This document shows positions 1-7,625 of a DNA stretch of 64,000 nucleotides, piece after piece. Numbering within the stretch: the stretch's first letter is position 1; every line of letters starts with the position of its first letter. The notes under the pieces were generated by a model. It searched no databases, was not told the DNA's origin, and saw nothing but the letters and a program-made list of their open reading frames with translations. The DNA is from Neisseria mucosa. Lineage in GTDB: Bacteria > Pseudomonadota > Gammaproteobacteria > Burkholderiales > Neisseriaceae. The stretch is taken from positions 310,001 to 374,000 of the forward strand of contig CP028150.1 in the NCBI GenBank assembly GCA_003028315.1, read 5' to 3'. The position numbers and the translations under genes are program-made.

Positions 1-1730
1 CTGCGGATTTTGCCGGTGTAAAACGGCATCATGTAAGGATAGTAATAATACATATCTTGCATCCATTGCGCGCCTTCTTTGGTTTTACCTTGACGGTAGA
101 GGTAGAGGCCGACCTGGTAGGCATTGCTGTAAGGGCGGTAGGTGAGTGCGTCGAATGCCGCTTTTTGCGCCCAAGGTTGGACTTTTTCATCGGCCGGATC
201 GGCACGGCGGGTCAGGCTCAGGTCGGCATAATAGGCCAGCATGGGACTGGTTTCGGAAATGCGGCGCAGTCCGGAAATTTTGGCGTTAACTTGAGACGGG
301 TCGTCGGTTTTGGGTTGACGGCTGTAAGCGGTCAGGTCGGTGTAGTTCCAGCCTAAGTGCAGCGTGCCGCCGATAATGGCCAATGCGGCGATACCGCCTG
401 CCAAATTGCGGCGGCGGGCTTGTTTGATTCCGTCGGATACATCTTCAAAACGCGCGCTTGAGAGCGAAAGCATGAGGGCGAACGGAGTCAGGAAGTAGAT
501 GTACCAAAGCGGGTATTCGAGCATGCTGTGGCACATGGTTACGCTTGCGGCGGTCAGTAGGAACAGGTTGGCAGGATTGGACGGACGGGTAATCAAACGC
601 CAAACGCCCGCCAGCATGGTTCCCGCACTCAATAATGCACCTGTCAGCCCCATTTCGGCAAGGATTTGCAGGATAAGGTTGTGGCAGTGGGTGAACAAAA
701 CGCCGAGAATGTTATTGGCAAAGTACTGTTTTTCCGCATTTAACAGGAAACTCAGGCTGCCGAAGCTGTTCCAGCCGTGTCCGAGGATTGGGGAGCGGGT
801 AAAGGCGGTCCAGGCATTCCGCCATTCGATTTGGCGCGCAGAACCTTCAAAATCGCTGTGCCCCGCACGTTCGACGGCGGTTTCGTAACGGCTGTTGCCC
901 AGTAAATCAAGCAATGTCCCCATGCCGAACTGGAAAACCGCAGCCAATACCGCTGCGAAAAAGAAGATTTTAATTAAGCGCACCGATTCGCGGCCTGCCC
1001 GCCAGTACCAAAAAGGCAGAATCAATACGATGGCGATGATATAGCCCAAGATAGTACGCGAGTTGACCAAACCCAAGACGGCAGTCAGCAGAAATACGCA
1101 AACCAATCCCAGCCAGTCGGGCATTTTCCGCGTTGCCCATAAATAGGATGCGGCAAGTACGCCCCACATCAGATAATGGCCCAGATGGTTGCGCTGCCCG
1201 AGCTGGCCGTTTACCGTTCCGCCGCCGTAAGCCAATATGCCGTGGAACAGGGAAATGTCCGACCATCCTTTGAACTGCATAAACGCCACGACAGCCTGCG
1301 CGGCTGCACCAAAAAACAACGACCATGCGAATACGGTAACAACCCGGTCCTGCCCGTAAGCGGAAATCCAGCCGCGGCAGGCCCAGGCAGAAAGGGCGAG
1401 AATGACGAAAGTCCATGCCGCCAAGTCGCTCATCCCCGGATACAGCAAACCCATTGCCCGTGGCTGTATCGCCCAATATGCCGCCATCAGCAACAGTCCG
1501 ACAGATACATAAGGCAGGCGGATATTGAGTAAGCCTTTATATGCAGAAGCCAATACTAAAATTGTCGCCCCCAATAGAGACCCGGCTTCAAGGTAGAAGC
1601 TCGACAGCGGGCCTACGCGGTAAATCGACAGGAAAGGGACGGCGCAAACCCAGATAAAACAAACCCATAAAGGCAGCAAGCGGATATTCCATTCATTTTT
1701 AAGATGATATGCGGTACGGGCAAACATCAT
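1..1730 (-). CDS. pglL: PglL-type pilin O-oligosaccharyltransferase (C-terminus outside window)
   Basis: This is an inner-membrane ligase expected to transfer lipid-linked oligosaccharide to serine of type IV pilin in the periplasm. About 576 residues are visible without a stop; the C-terminus lies beyond the window start. The N-terminal half is a series of hydrophobic segments. A QRNHLGHYL motif lies in the long periplasmic loop region, and the Wzy_C-type stretch includes GHGWNSFG, HNLILQILAEMGLTGA and YPLWYIYFL. Known PglL proteins are about 600 residues, so little is missing. The ATG at 1730 overlaps the stop of the upstream small membrane-protein gene as ATGA, so the two are probably co-transcribed. 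A Wzy polymerase or WaaL ligase is the alternative, but the QRNHLG context favours PglL. Confidence 0.88.
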   Translation of the reverse strand, partial: MMFARTAYHLKNEWNIRLLPLWVCFIWVCAVPFLSIYRVGPLSSFYLEAGSLLGATILVLASAYKGLLNIRLPYVSVGLLLMAAYWAIQPRAMGLLYPGMSDLAAWTFVILALSAWACRGWISAYGQDRVVTVFAWSLFFGAAAQAVVAFMQFKGWSDISLFHGILAYGGGTVNGQLGQRNHLGHYLMWGVLAASYLWATRKMPDWLGLVCVFLLTAVLGLVNSRTILGYIIAIVLILPFWYWRAGRESVRLIKIFFFAAVLAAVFQFGMGTLLDLLGNSRYETAVERAGHSDFEGSARQIEWRNAWTAFTRSPILGHGWNSFGSLSFLLNAEKQYFANNILGVLFTHCHNLILQILAEMGLTGALLSAGTMLAGVWRLITRPSNPANLFLLTAASVTMCHSMLEYPLWYIYFLTPFALMLSLSSARFEDVSDGIKQARRRNLAGGIAALAIIGGTLHLGWNYTDLTAYSRQPKTDDPSQVNAKISGLRRISETSPMLAYYADLSLTRRADPADEKVQPWAQKAAFDALTYRPYSNAYQVGLYLYRQGKTKEGAQWMQDMYYYYPYMMPFYTGKIR

Positions 1731-2086
1731 TTCCCCTCTTTTTTGTGTTGTTTGATAAATGCGAGACAGGCGACAAAGAAAATTATGCAGGAGGTGAGCG
1801 ACAATGTGGCGCACAGGCGTTCGGCAGGCGAAGCGTCAAACAGGCGCATGACCGCCTCGGCAAAATAAATCAGAATCAGCATAGAGCTGTATTGATAAGT
1901 ATAAATACGGCCCTTGAGTATGCCGCCCAGTGGCAGGCATAAAGGCAGGGCTTTGAGGGCAAGCCATGAACCGCCGTTGCGCAAAGGCGCAATCCACAAT
2001 TCCCAAGACAGGGAAAGCAGAATCAGAAAAATCAGGCTGGCACACGAGGCAAGATAGGGTAGGGAAGGTTTCGATGATGTATTCAC
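1727..2086 (-). CDS. Small integral membrane protein, unknown function
   Basis: A 119-residue hydrophobic protein with about four predicted membrane segments and a basic C-terminal tail (KQHKKEGK). I do not recognise a family. The start is GTG (CAC on the plus strand at 2084-2086); no ATG in this frame lies further upstream and the ribosome-binding site is weak. Its stop overlaps the pglL start by four bases, which argues that it is real and translated together with pglL. It could be an accessory of the glycosylation membrane complex, but that rests on position only. Confidence 0.6.
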   Translation of the reverse strand: MNTSSKPSLPYLASCASLIFLILLSLSWELWIAPLRNGGSWLALKALPLCLPLGGILKGRIYTYQYSSMLILIYFAEAVMRLFDASPAERLCATLSLTSCIIFFVACLAFIKQHKKEGK

Positions 2087-2159
2087 GGGCAGGTCTGAAC
2101 GGCTTTCAGCCGGATATTGGAACGCGAATTATACCGAAACAGGATGTGATGACGCAAAA

Positions 2160-2200
2160 AGGTCGTCTGAAACCCTCTATCTGAAGGTTTCAGACGACCT
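2160..2200. terminator. Inverted uptake-sequence hairpin
   Basis: Two AGGTCGTCTGAAA copies face each other across a short loop, giving a strong stem between the nitroreductase gene and the convergent-side flank of the pglL unit. It probably acts as a bidirectional terminator and as a DNA uptake signal. Confidence 0.8.
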
Positions 2201-2222
2201 ATTGCCGTTTCATCATTTTTTT

Positions 2223-2873
2223 TTAGATTTTGGTAAAGATGGCTTCGTTTTCAAAACGCGATTTTGGCAGCGCAGCGTTGAAATCATCTGCGGCACGGTA
2301 GCCGAAGGAGACGACGGCGACGGCTTTGTAGCCTTTTTCGGTCAAACCGAATTCCTCATTCAAAACCTGCAAATCCACGCCTTCCATCGGCACGGCGTCG
2401 ATGCCTGCTGCGGCAGCGGCGAATAGGGTGAAGCCTATGTTGAGATAGACTTGTTTGGCAAGCCATTGCTCTTCATCTTGGATTTGGTTGCGGTGGATGC
2501 CCAAGAACAAGCGGCGGGTAGAGTCGCCGGCCTGCTTGGCTTCTTCCGTAGCAAAACGTCCATCTTTGTCTTCTTGTGCCAATACGGCGGCGACATAATC
2601 ATCGTCGGCGCAAACGCGGGCGGTGAAGACGACGACGTGGGAGGCATGAGTAATTTTTGGGGCGTTGTAAGGGAGTTTTTCGGTGGATTTGGCAATGCGC
2701 GCTTTGCCCGCTTCATCATCGGCGATGATGAAGTGCCACGGCTGCATATTGACACTGGAGGGGCTGTTGCGCAGGGCGGCTTCGATATGGGCGAAGTCTT
2801 CGGCAGCGATTTTTTTGGACGGGTCGAAAGATTTGGTGCTGTATCGTTGGCGGACGATTTCGGTAATATTCAT
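2223..2873 (-). CDS. NAD(P)H-dependent nitroreductase family protein
   Basis: A 216-residue FMN-dependent oxidoreductase of the nitroreductase family (NfsB/NfnB-like), expected to be a soluble cytoplasmic homodimer that reduces nitroaromatics or quinones. Typical N-terminal RYSTKSFDPSK (FMN phosphate contact) and SSVNMQPWHF are visible, followed by the family's NIGFTLFAAAAAGIDAVPMEG segment and the C-terminal GYRAADDFN/SRFENE region. Length matches the family. It stands alone between uptake-sequence hairpins and the tRNA-Asn terminator. The physiological substrate cannot be inferred. Confidence 0.85.
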   Translation of the reverse strand: MNITEIVRQRYSTKSFDPSKKIAAEDFAHIEAALRNSPSSVNMQPWHFIIADDEAGKARIAKSTEKLPYNAPKITHASHVVVFTARVCADDDYVAAVLAQEDKDGRFATEEAKQAGDSTRRLFLGIHRNQIQDEEQWLAKQVYLNIGFTLFAAAAAGIDAVPMEGVDLQVLNEEFGLTEKGYKAVAVVSFGYRAADDFNAALPKSRFENEAIFTKI

Positions 2874-3010
2874 GATTTATTGCCTCTTTATAAAAAAAGA
2901 AAAACAGATTATAGGAAGGTCGTCTGAAAGGAGCAATCAGGCAAATCTTAATACTTTAGACGATAGGAAGACTTTTATTTTTCGCCGATTGAAGATAATA
3001 AGTACATGCA

Positions 3011-3041
3011 AAAAAGCCTGAACAAATTGTTCAGGCTTTTT
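3011..3041. terminator. Rho-independent terminator after tRNA-Asn
   Basis: AAAAGCCTGAACA and its complement TTGTTCAGGCTTTTT form a stem flanked by A and T runs. It lies just downstream of the minus-strand tRNA-Asn and works in both directions. Confidence 0.85.
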
Positions 3042-3046
3042 AAATT

Positions 3047-3122
3047 TGGCTCCCCGACCTGGGCTCGAACCAGGGACCTGCGGATTAACAGTCCGTCGCT
3101 CTACCGACTGAGCTATCGGGGA
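3047..3122 (-). tRNA. tRNA-Asn (GTT anticodon)
   Basis: The minus strand reads a full 76-nt cloverleaf: acceptor TCCCCGA pairs with TCGGGGA, followed by discriminator G and an encoded CCA. The anticodon loop is CTGTTAA, giving GTT. The T arm carries GGTTCGAGCCC. A consensus promoter lies immediately upstream. Confidence 0.97.
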
Positions 3123-3131
3123 ATGGGGCGT

Positions 3132-3159
3132 ATTATATAGCCCTGAAAAAAAGTGTCAA
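3132..3159 (-). promoter_or_regulatory. Promoter of tRNA-Asn
   Basis: On the minus strand a perfect TTGACA (3154-3159) is separated by 16 bases from a perfect TATAAT (3132-3137), ending 9 bases before the tRNA 5' end. A GC-rich discriminator (CGCCCC) follows, as at stable RNA promoters. Confidence 0.85.
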
Positions 3160-3233
3160 CTAAAATTTTAACTGACGAAACGGCAGCATTTCAAATATTT
3201 GAATGGTAAGTATATTATTTTGACTTTATTCCA

Positions 3234-3728
3234 TTAATATTTTGCGCTGATTAATTTCCCGTTTTTAAATACCTGTTGCTGCATGACGTTGCCGTTGTAG
3301 GCATATACGGCTAATGAACCGTCATACGGTGTGGCGCGGAATTGTAGCAGCCGGTCGCGGGGCAAGGGGTAGGGGTCGGTGCGTTTCCTGCTGTTGTCGC
3401 TGTAGAAATCCTGTACCAGATATTCATGATTGTGCCTGCTGATTAATTGCCGATAGTAACCGCCCTTGACGGGGCTGTCGGCAGGGTTGCCCTGTGCGTC
3501 AAAGTAAGTAACGATTTGTTCCTCGATAATATGGATACCGCCGTTGTTTTTAGGGATACGGTTTTCCCTTTTGTCGATGCCGACGGGAATATTGACAGAG
3601 GTACCTAATCCGATATGGCTGCCTATAGCTGTTCCCAAGCCGAGGCCTACCGACATGCGGGGCGAGTTTGCGGTGCAGGCGGTCAGGATGAAGGCGGATA
3701 GCGATAACGCGGTGGCAATAGGCTTCAT
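3234..3728 (-). CDS. Putative lipoprotein, unknown function
   Basis: A 164-residue exported protein. The N-terminus MKPIATALSLSAFILTAC ends in a lipobox (LTAC), so it is probably lipidated. A glycine-rich stretch (GLGLGTAIGSHIGLGTSV) follows, then a mixed domain with IHIIEEQIVTYFD and a tyrosine-rich end. The start is preceded by GAGAATTATCTT on the coding strand, a weak ribosome site. I do not recognise a family with a known function. It stands alone between a terminator and the tRNA-Asn promoter region. Confidence 0.7.
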   Translation of the reverse strand: MKPIATALSLSAFILTACTANSPRMSVGLGLGTAIGSHIGLGTSVNIPVGIDKRENRIPKNNGGIHIIEEQIVTYFDAQGNPADSPVKGGYYRQLISRHNHEYLVQDFYSDNSRKRTDPYPLPRDRLLQFRATPYDGSLAVYAYNGNVMQQQVFKNGKLISAKY

Positions 3729-3791
3729 AAGATAATTCTCATGGGTTGAATATCCATATAAAACAATTATATATTATAGATTGGCATAGGT

Positions 3792-3830
3792 AAAAAAATA
3801 TCGGCGGCTAGATAGCCGCCGATATTTTTT
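3792..3830. terminator. Rho-independent terminator downstream of the hemerythrin gene
   Basis: ATATCGGCGGCTA and TAGCCGCCGATAT form a long perfect stem flanked by A7 and T6. It overlaps the last bases of the minus-strand hemerythrin gene and separates it from the lipoprotein gene. Confidence 0.9.
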
Positions 3831-4302
3831 ATGAAGCTAAGATGCGTGGGAACAGGATTTCGTTCTCCAAGTGGATATGTTCTTCCAAATCGTCCGACAG
3901 TTCTTGTGCCAACGCATATAACCTTTGCTGGTCTTTGTCGGCGTTTTGCGACGGAGTGAAATGATTGGTCAGGGTTTTCAACTGCGCCAGTGCACGGTCG
4001 TGTTCTTCGTGTTCGTGCATCATGACATTAACCGGCATGGCGGCACGGCTGCCCAAGCCTTGTTTTGCCATCGGGAACAACATACGTTCTTCCTTCATCA
4101 TGTGCATCAGCAGCTCGTTTTGGATGTATTCGAGCAGTTCCGGCAGTTCGGCAGGGAAGCCGTCGGGCGAGGTTGAGGCGATTTTATGCGCCAAGGGGAC
4201 AAGCTCTTCAAGTTGTGCGCGGTGGGTATTGTGATAGCGGCTGATGACATGGTCTATCACGGTATTTACGGGGGAAACTTCCCAAACGGTCAAATCGGTC
4301 AT
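3829..4302 (-). CDS. Hemerythrin-domain protein (RIC/DnrN-like, nitrosative-stress type)
   Basis: A 157-residue four-helix protein with spaced His/Glu iron ligands: HNTHRAQLEE, HMMKEERMLFP, MHEHEEHD and EEHIHLENEILFP. This is the pattern of the di-iron repair (RIC: YtfE/ScdA/DnrN) proteins that help rebuild iron-sulfur clusters after nitric oxide or oxidative damage. The N-terminal cysteine-containing ScdA_N domain seen in longer RIC proteins is absent; the protein begins with MTDLTVWEVSP. The start at 4302 is chosen because AGGA sits 8 bases upstream; an in-frame extension to 4434 would read through the promoter region. It may be the neisserial dnrN, but I give no symbol because of the missing domain. 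Confidence 0.8.
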   Translation of the reverse strand: MTDLTVWEVSPVNTVIDHVISRYHNTHRAQLEELVPLAHKIASTSPDGFPAELPELLEYIQNELLMHMMKEERMLFPMAKQGLGSRAAMPVNVMMHEHEEHDRALAQLKTLTNHFTPSQNADKDQQRLYALAQELSDDLEEHIHLENEILFPRILAS

Positions 4303-4365
4303 GGCGGTATTCCTGAATTTAGTCGTTTTCAGACGACGTTTAAGGTTTGTGGTAAAGATTGATAT

Positions 4366-4390
4366 TGTATGAATGTATTCGAAGCATACA
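4366..4390 (-). promoter_or_regulatory. Palindrome over the hemerythrin gene promoter, candidate NsrR-type operator
   Basis: TGTATG and CATACA are the outer arms of a 25-bp dyad, with an inner GAATGTATTC that is itself palindromic. On the minus strand a possible -10 (TACAAT) overlaps one edge. The nitric-oxide sensor NsrR controls such genes in Neisseria and uses AT-rich dyads, but the match to its consensus is only partial. Confidence 0.35.
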
Positions 4391-4536
4391 CCCCGCGCGG
4401 GCGGATGTACAGTTTTCGGCCTTGTTTCACGCAATACTTATAACCAATTTTTCTTTGCCGGAAACAAACCATTCTTTCCGTTTTTCAGATGACCCCGTTA
4501 AAGTGGCAGCATCTTCTTTTTCCCTTCCGAGCGACC

Positions 4537-5373
4537 ATGTTATTACTCAAAACGCCCAGCGTACTGCCCGGCTTCAAAATCAGCCTCGGCCTGACCGTAT
4601 TGTGCCTGTCGCTTCTGGTGGTTTTACCGTTTGCGATGATGGCGGCGAAAGCGGCGGAAATCGGCTGGGGTGGCTTTTGGAACACGATTGCCGAGCCGAA
4701 CGTGTTGGCGGCGGTGTGGCTGAGTTTGCGGATGTCGTTTTATGCGATGCTGACCAATGTCGTGTTCGGCACGCTGGTGGCGTGGGTGTTGGTGCGCTAT
4801 GAATTTCCGCTCAAGGGGCTGGTGAACGCACTGGTCGATTTGCCGTTTGCGCTGCCGACGGCGGTTACGGGCATCGCGTTGGCGACCCTGTATGCGCCCA
4901 ACGGTTGGATAGGCCGTTTTTTCGAGCCTTTGGGCATCAAAATCGCGTTTACGCCCGTCGGCATTTGGATTGCGCTGGTCGTCGTCAGCCTGCCCTTTAT
5001 CGTCCGCGCCGTGCAGCCGGTATTGGAGGAATTGTCGGGCGAATATGAGGAAGCGGCGGCGACTTTGGGGGCAAACCGCTTCACGACGTTCCGCCGCGTG
5101 CTGCTGCCGGAAATCACGCCGGCGCTCTTAACCGGCGCGGGCATGATGTTCGCGCGGGCAACGGGGGAATACGGCTCGGTGATTTTCATCGCGGGCAACA
5201 TTCCGATGGTTTCCGAAATCCTGCCGCTGATTATTACGGGCAAGCTGGAACAGTTCGACGTACAGGGCGCATCGGCGGTGGCGTTGTTTATGCTGCTGGT
5301 TTCGTTTGTGATTCTGTTTGCGCTGAACGTGATGCAGTGGGCGTTGAGCAGGCGTTCGGGAGCAAAGGGTTGA
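4537..5373 (+). CDS. cysT: Sulfate/thiosulfate ABC transporter permease CysT
   Basis: A 278-residue inner-membrane permease with six hydrophobic segments. The EAA loop that contacts the ATPase reads EYEEAAATLGANRFTTFRRV, and FALPTAVTGIAL and GEYGSVIFIAGN are typical of CysT/CysU. I place the start at 4537 (MLLLKTP), since the 16 extra in-frame codons upstream lack a plausible ribosome site and do not resemble the family. It pairs with CysW and CysA downstream to import sulfate; the periplasmic binding protein is not encoded here. Unusually, 264 bp with a repeat element and a hairpin separate it from cysW. Confidence 0.92.
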   Translation: MLLLKTPSVLPGFKISLGLTVLCLSLLVVLPFAMMAAKAAEIGWGGFWNTIAEPNVLAAVWLSLRMSFYAMLTNVVFGTLVAWVLVRYEFPLKGLVNALVDLPFALPTAVTGIALATLYAPNGWIGRFFEPLGIKIAFTPVGIWIALVVVSLPFIVRAVQPVLEELSGEYEEAAATLGANRFTTFRRVLLPEITPALLTGAGMMFARATGEYGSVIFIAGNIPMVSEILPLIITGKLEQFDVQGASAVALFMLLVSFVILFALNVMQWALSRRSGAKG

Positions 5374-5403
5374 GGGGTCGTCTGAAAACCTGAACTACGC
5401 TGT

Positions 5404-5515
5404 TGCCGTCATTCCCGCGCAGGCGGGAATCCATTGGTGAATTTCGGCTGCCTTATTGATTTTCTGTTTTCCTATTGCCGTGCGATGGATTCCCGCCTGC
5501 GCGGGAATGACGGCA
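5404..5515. repeat. Neisserial intergenic mosaic element with two dRS3 copies
   Basis: Two perfect 31-bp inverted arms (5404-5434 and 5485-5515) each contain a dRS3 core of the form ATTCCC-N8-GGGAAT (5411-5430 and 5489-5508). The 50 bp between them would be the RS unit. dRS3 repeats are recombination and phage-integration targets in pathogenic Neisseria. Confidence 0.85.
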
Positions 5516-5547
5516 GCTAGACGCTTTTTGCTCTCTTAATCAATAAA

Positions 5548-5598
5548 AGGTCGTCTGAAAACAAATCCTCCCCACGAAAACGGTTTTTCAGACGACCT
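5548..5598. terminator. Inverted uptake-sequence hairpin between cysT and cysW
   Basis: AGGTCGTCTGAAAAC and its inverted copy flank a 22-nt loop. No strong T run follows on the plus strand, so it may only reduce transcription into cysW. Confidence 0.6.
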
Positions 5599-5637
5599 CC
5601 AAACACCTTAAACAACAAACCAGAGAACACCACCGCC

Positions 5638-6498
5638 ATGAAACCCTATTCCGCCAATCCCAACCTGACCGAACCGCGCTGGCTGCGCGTGCTGCTGACC
5701 GCCGTCGCGCTGGGGTTCCTGCTGCTGATGCTGGTCGTCCCGCTCGTCGCCGTATTTTACGAGGCGCTGAAAGGCGGTTGGGATTTGTACCTGCAATCCC
5801 TTACCGACCCCGAAGCGTGGGCAGCGATCAAGCTCACCCTGATTACCGCTGCGGTGGTCGTTCCCGTCAATGCCGTCTTGGGCGTGGCGATGGCGTGGCT
5901 GCTGACCCGTTTCGACTTCCGCGGCAAGCAGTTGCTGACCACCCTGCTCGATTTGCCGTTTTCCGTATCGCCTGTGGTTGCCGGTTTGATGTTCGTCTTA
6001 TTGTTCGGCGCGCACACGGCATTGGGCGGCTGGCTGGAAGCGCAAGGCATACAGATTATCTTCGCCATCCCCGGCATTATTTTGGCGACACTGTTCGTTA
6101 CCTTCCCCTTTGTCGCGCGCGAAATCATCCCGCTGATGCAGGCGCAGGGCGACAGCGAAGAACAAGCCGCGCTGATTCTCGGCGCAAGCGGCTGGCAGAT
6201 GTTTTGGCGCGTTACCCTGCCCAACATCAAATGGGCGCTGCTCTACGGCATCATCCTCACCAACGCCCGCGCGATGGGCGAGTTCGGCGCAGTCAGCGTA
6301 GTATCGGGACACATACGCGGCGAAACCAACACCATCCCGCTTTTGGTCGAAATCTTCTACAACGAATACAACTTCACCGGCGCATTCGCCCTCTCCGGCG
6401 TATTGGCACTTTTAGCACTGGCGACGCTGGCGGTGCAGAACATCATCACAAAATTACAAGATAAAAAACTCGCCGCCGCCGAAAGGAACGCAGCATGA
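5638..6498 (+). CDS. cysW: Sulfate/thiosulfate ABC transporter permease CysW
   Basis: A 286-residue inner-membrane permease, partner of CysT. It shows six hydrophobic segments, LDLPFSVSPVVAGLMFVLLFG, the ATPase-contact loop EEQAALILGASGWQMFWRVTLP and the CysW-type MGEFGAVSVVSGHIRGETNTIP. Length fits the family. It overlaps cysA by four bases (ATGA), so translation is coupled. Start at 5638 follows a purine-rich GAGAACACC. Confidence 0.94.
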   Translation: MKPYSANPNLTEPRWLRVLLTAVALGFLLLMLVVPLVAVFYEALKGGWDLYLQSLTDPEAWAAIKLTLITAAVVVPVNAVLGVAMAWLLTRFDFRGKQLLTTLLDLPFSVSPVVAGLMFVLLFGAHTALGGWLEAQGIQIIFAIPGIILATLFVTFPFVAREIIPLMQAQGDSEEQAALILGASGWQMFWRVTLPNIKWALLYGIILTNARAMGEFGAVSVVSGHIRGETNTIPLLVEIFYNEYNFTGAFALSGVLALLALATLAVQNIITKLQDKKLAAAERNAA

Positions 6499-7568
6499 GC
6501 ATCACCATCCAAAACCTAAACAAACACTTCGGCAATTTCCACGCGCTGAAAAACATCAACCTCAACGTCCCCACCGGCAAACTCGTTTCCCTGCTCGGCC
6601 CTTCCGGCTGCGGCAAAACCACGCTCCTGCGCATCATTGCCGGACTGGAAAACGCCGACGGTGGCAATATCCTGTTTGACGGGCAAGACGTAACCGCCAA
6701 GCATGTGCGCGAGCGTAAAGTCGGTTTTGTGTTCCAACACTACGCCCTCTTCCGCCACATGAACGTGTTTGACAACGTCGCCTTCGGTTTGACCGTATTG
6801 CCCAAGTCCGAACGCCCGTCCAAAGAACAAATCCGCACCAAAGTCGAAGAATTGTTGAAGCTCGTACAACTCTCCCATCTCGCCAAATCCTATCCGCACC
6901 AGCTCTCCGGCGGCCAACGCCAACGCATCGCCCTCGCCCGCGCCCTCGCGGTCGAACCCAAACTCCTGCTTCTGGACGAACCCTTCGGCGCGCTGGATGC
7001 CAAAGTACGCAAAGAATTGCGTACCTGGCTGCGCGACATCCATCACAACTTGGGCGTAACCAGCATTCTGGTTACCCACGACCAAGAAGAAGCCCTTGAA
7101 GTTTCCGACGAAATCGTCGTTATGAACCACGGCAAAATCGAACAAACCGGCAGCGCCGAAGCCATTTACCGCAAACCCGAAAACGCCTTCGTTACCGAAT
7201 TTCTCGGCGAGACCGACGCCTTCGAAGGCAGAATCGAAAAAGGCATCTGGCACTACAACGGCTTCGCGTGGAAATTGGACGCGCAATACAAATGGCAGGA
7301 ACAAACCGCCACCGGCTACATCCGCCCGCACGAATGGCAGCTCGCTGCCGAACACGAAACCCCGATGATCCGCGCCGAAATCGAAAAAATCCACGCCGTC
7401 GGCGCCCTGACGCACGTTTTGGTGAAACACGGCAAACAGGACGTACACATCACGCTGGCAGGCAGCGACGCTTCTCGGCTGGATTTGACCGCAGGGCGGG
7501 AATTGGCATTGGTGCCGAAACAGGTTTATGTGTTTTCTCAAAACGAGTTGATTGAATATTTGATTTGA
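6495..7568 (+). CDS. cysA: Sulfate/thiosulfate ABC transporter ATP-binding protein CysA
   Basis: A 357-residue ATPase that powers the CysTW channel. Walker A GPSGCGKTT, Q-loop FVFQHYALF, signature LSGGQRQR, Walker B LLLLDEP and switch VTHD are all present in order, followed by a C-terminal TOBE-like regulatory domain of about 110 residues (ATGYIRPHEW). It begins inside the cysW stop codon and ends just before an uptake-sequence terminator that IS1655 has broken. Confidence 0.95.
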   Translation: MSITIQNLNKHFGNFHALKNINLNVPTGKLVSLLGPSGCGKTTLLRIIAGLENADGGNILFDGQDVTAKHVRERKVGFVFQHYALFRHMNVFDNVAFGLTVLPKSERPSKEQIRTKVEELLKLVQLSHLAKSYPHQLSGGQRQRIALARALAVEPKLLLLDEPFGALDAKVRKELRTWLRDIHHNLGVTSILVTHDQEEALEVSDEIVVMNHGKIEQTGSAEAIYRKPENAFVTEFLGETDAFEGRIEKGIWHYNGFAWKLDAQYKWQEQTATGYIRPHEWQLAAEHETPMIRAEIEKIHAVGALTHVLVKHGKQDVHITLAGSDASRLDLTAGRELALVPKQVYVFSQNELIEYLI

Positions 7569-7586
7569 TGAGGAAGAGATAACGAA

Positions 7587-7625
7587 AGGTCGTCTGAAAA
7601 TCCTAAAAACAGGTTTTCAGACGAC
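7587..7625. terminator. cysA terminator hairpin, right arm split by IS1655
   Basis: AGGTCGTCTGAAAA at 7587 pairs with TTTTCAGACGAC ending at 7625. The expected continuation CCTTT lies beyond the insertion at 8708. The hairpin is nearly complete but has lost its T run. Confidence 0.75.

Noticed and set aside
6516..7541. 341-codon open frame on the minus strand
   Set aside because: Antisense shadow of cysA, without any recognisable domain.
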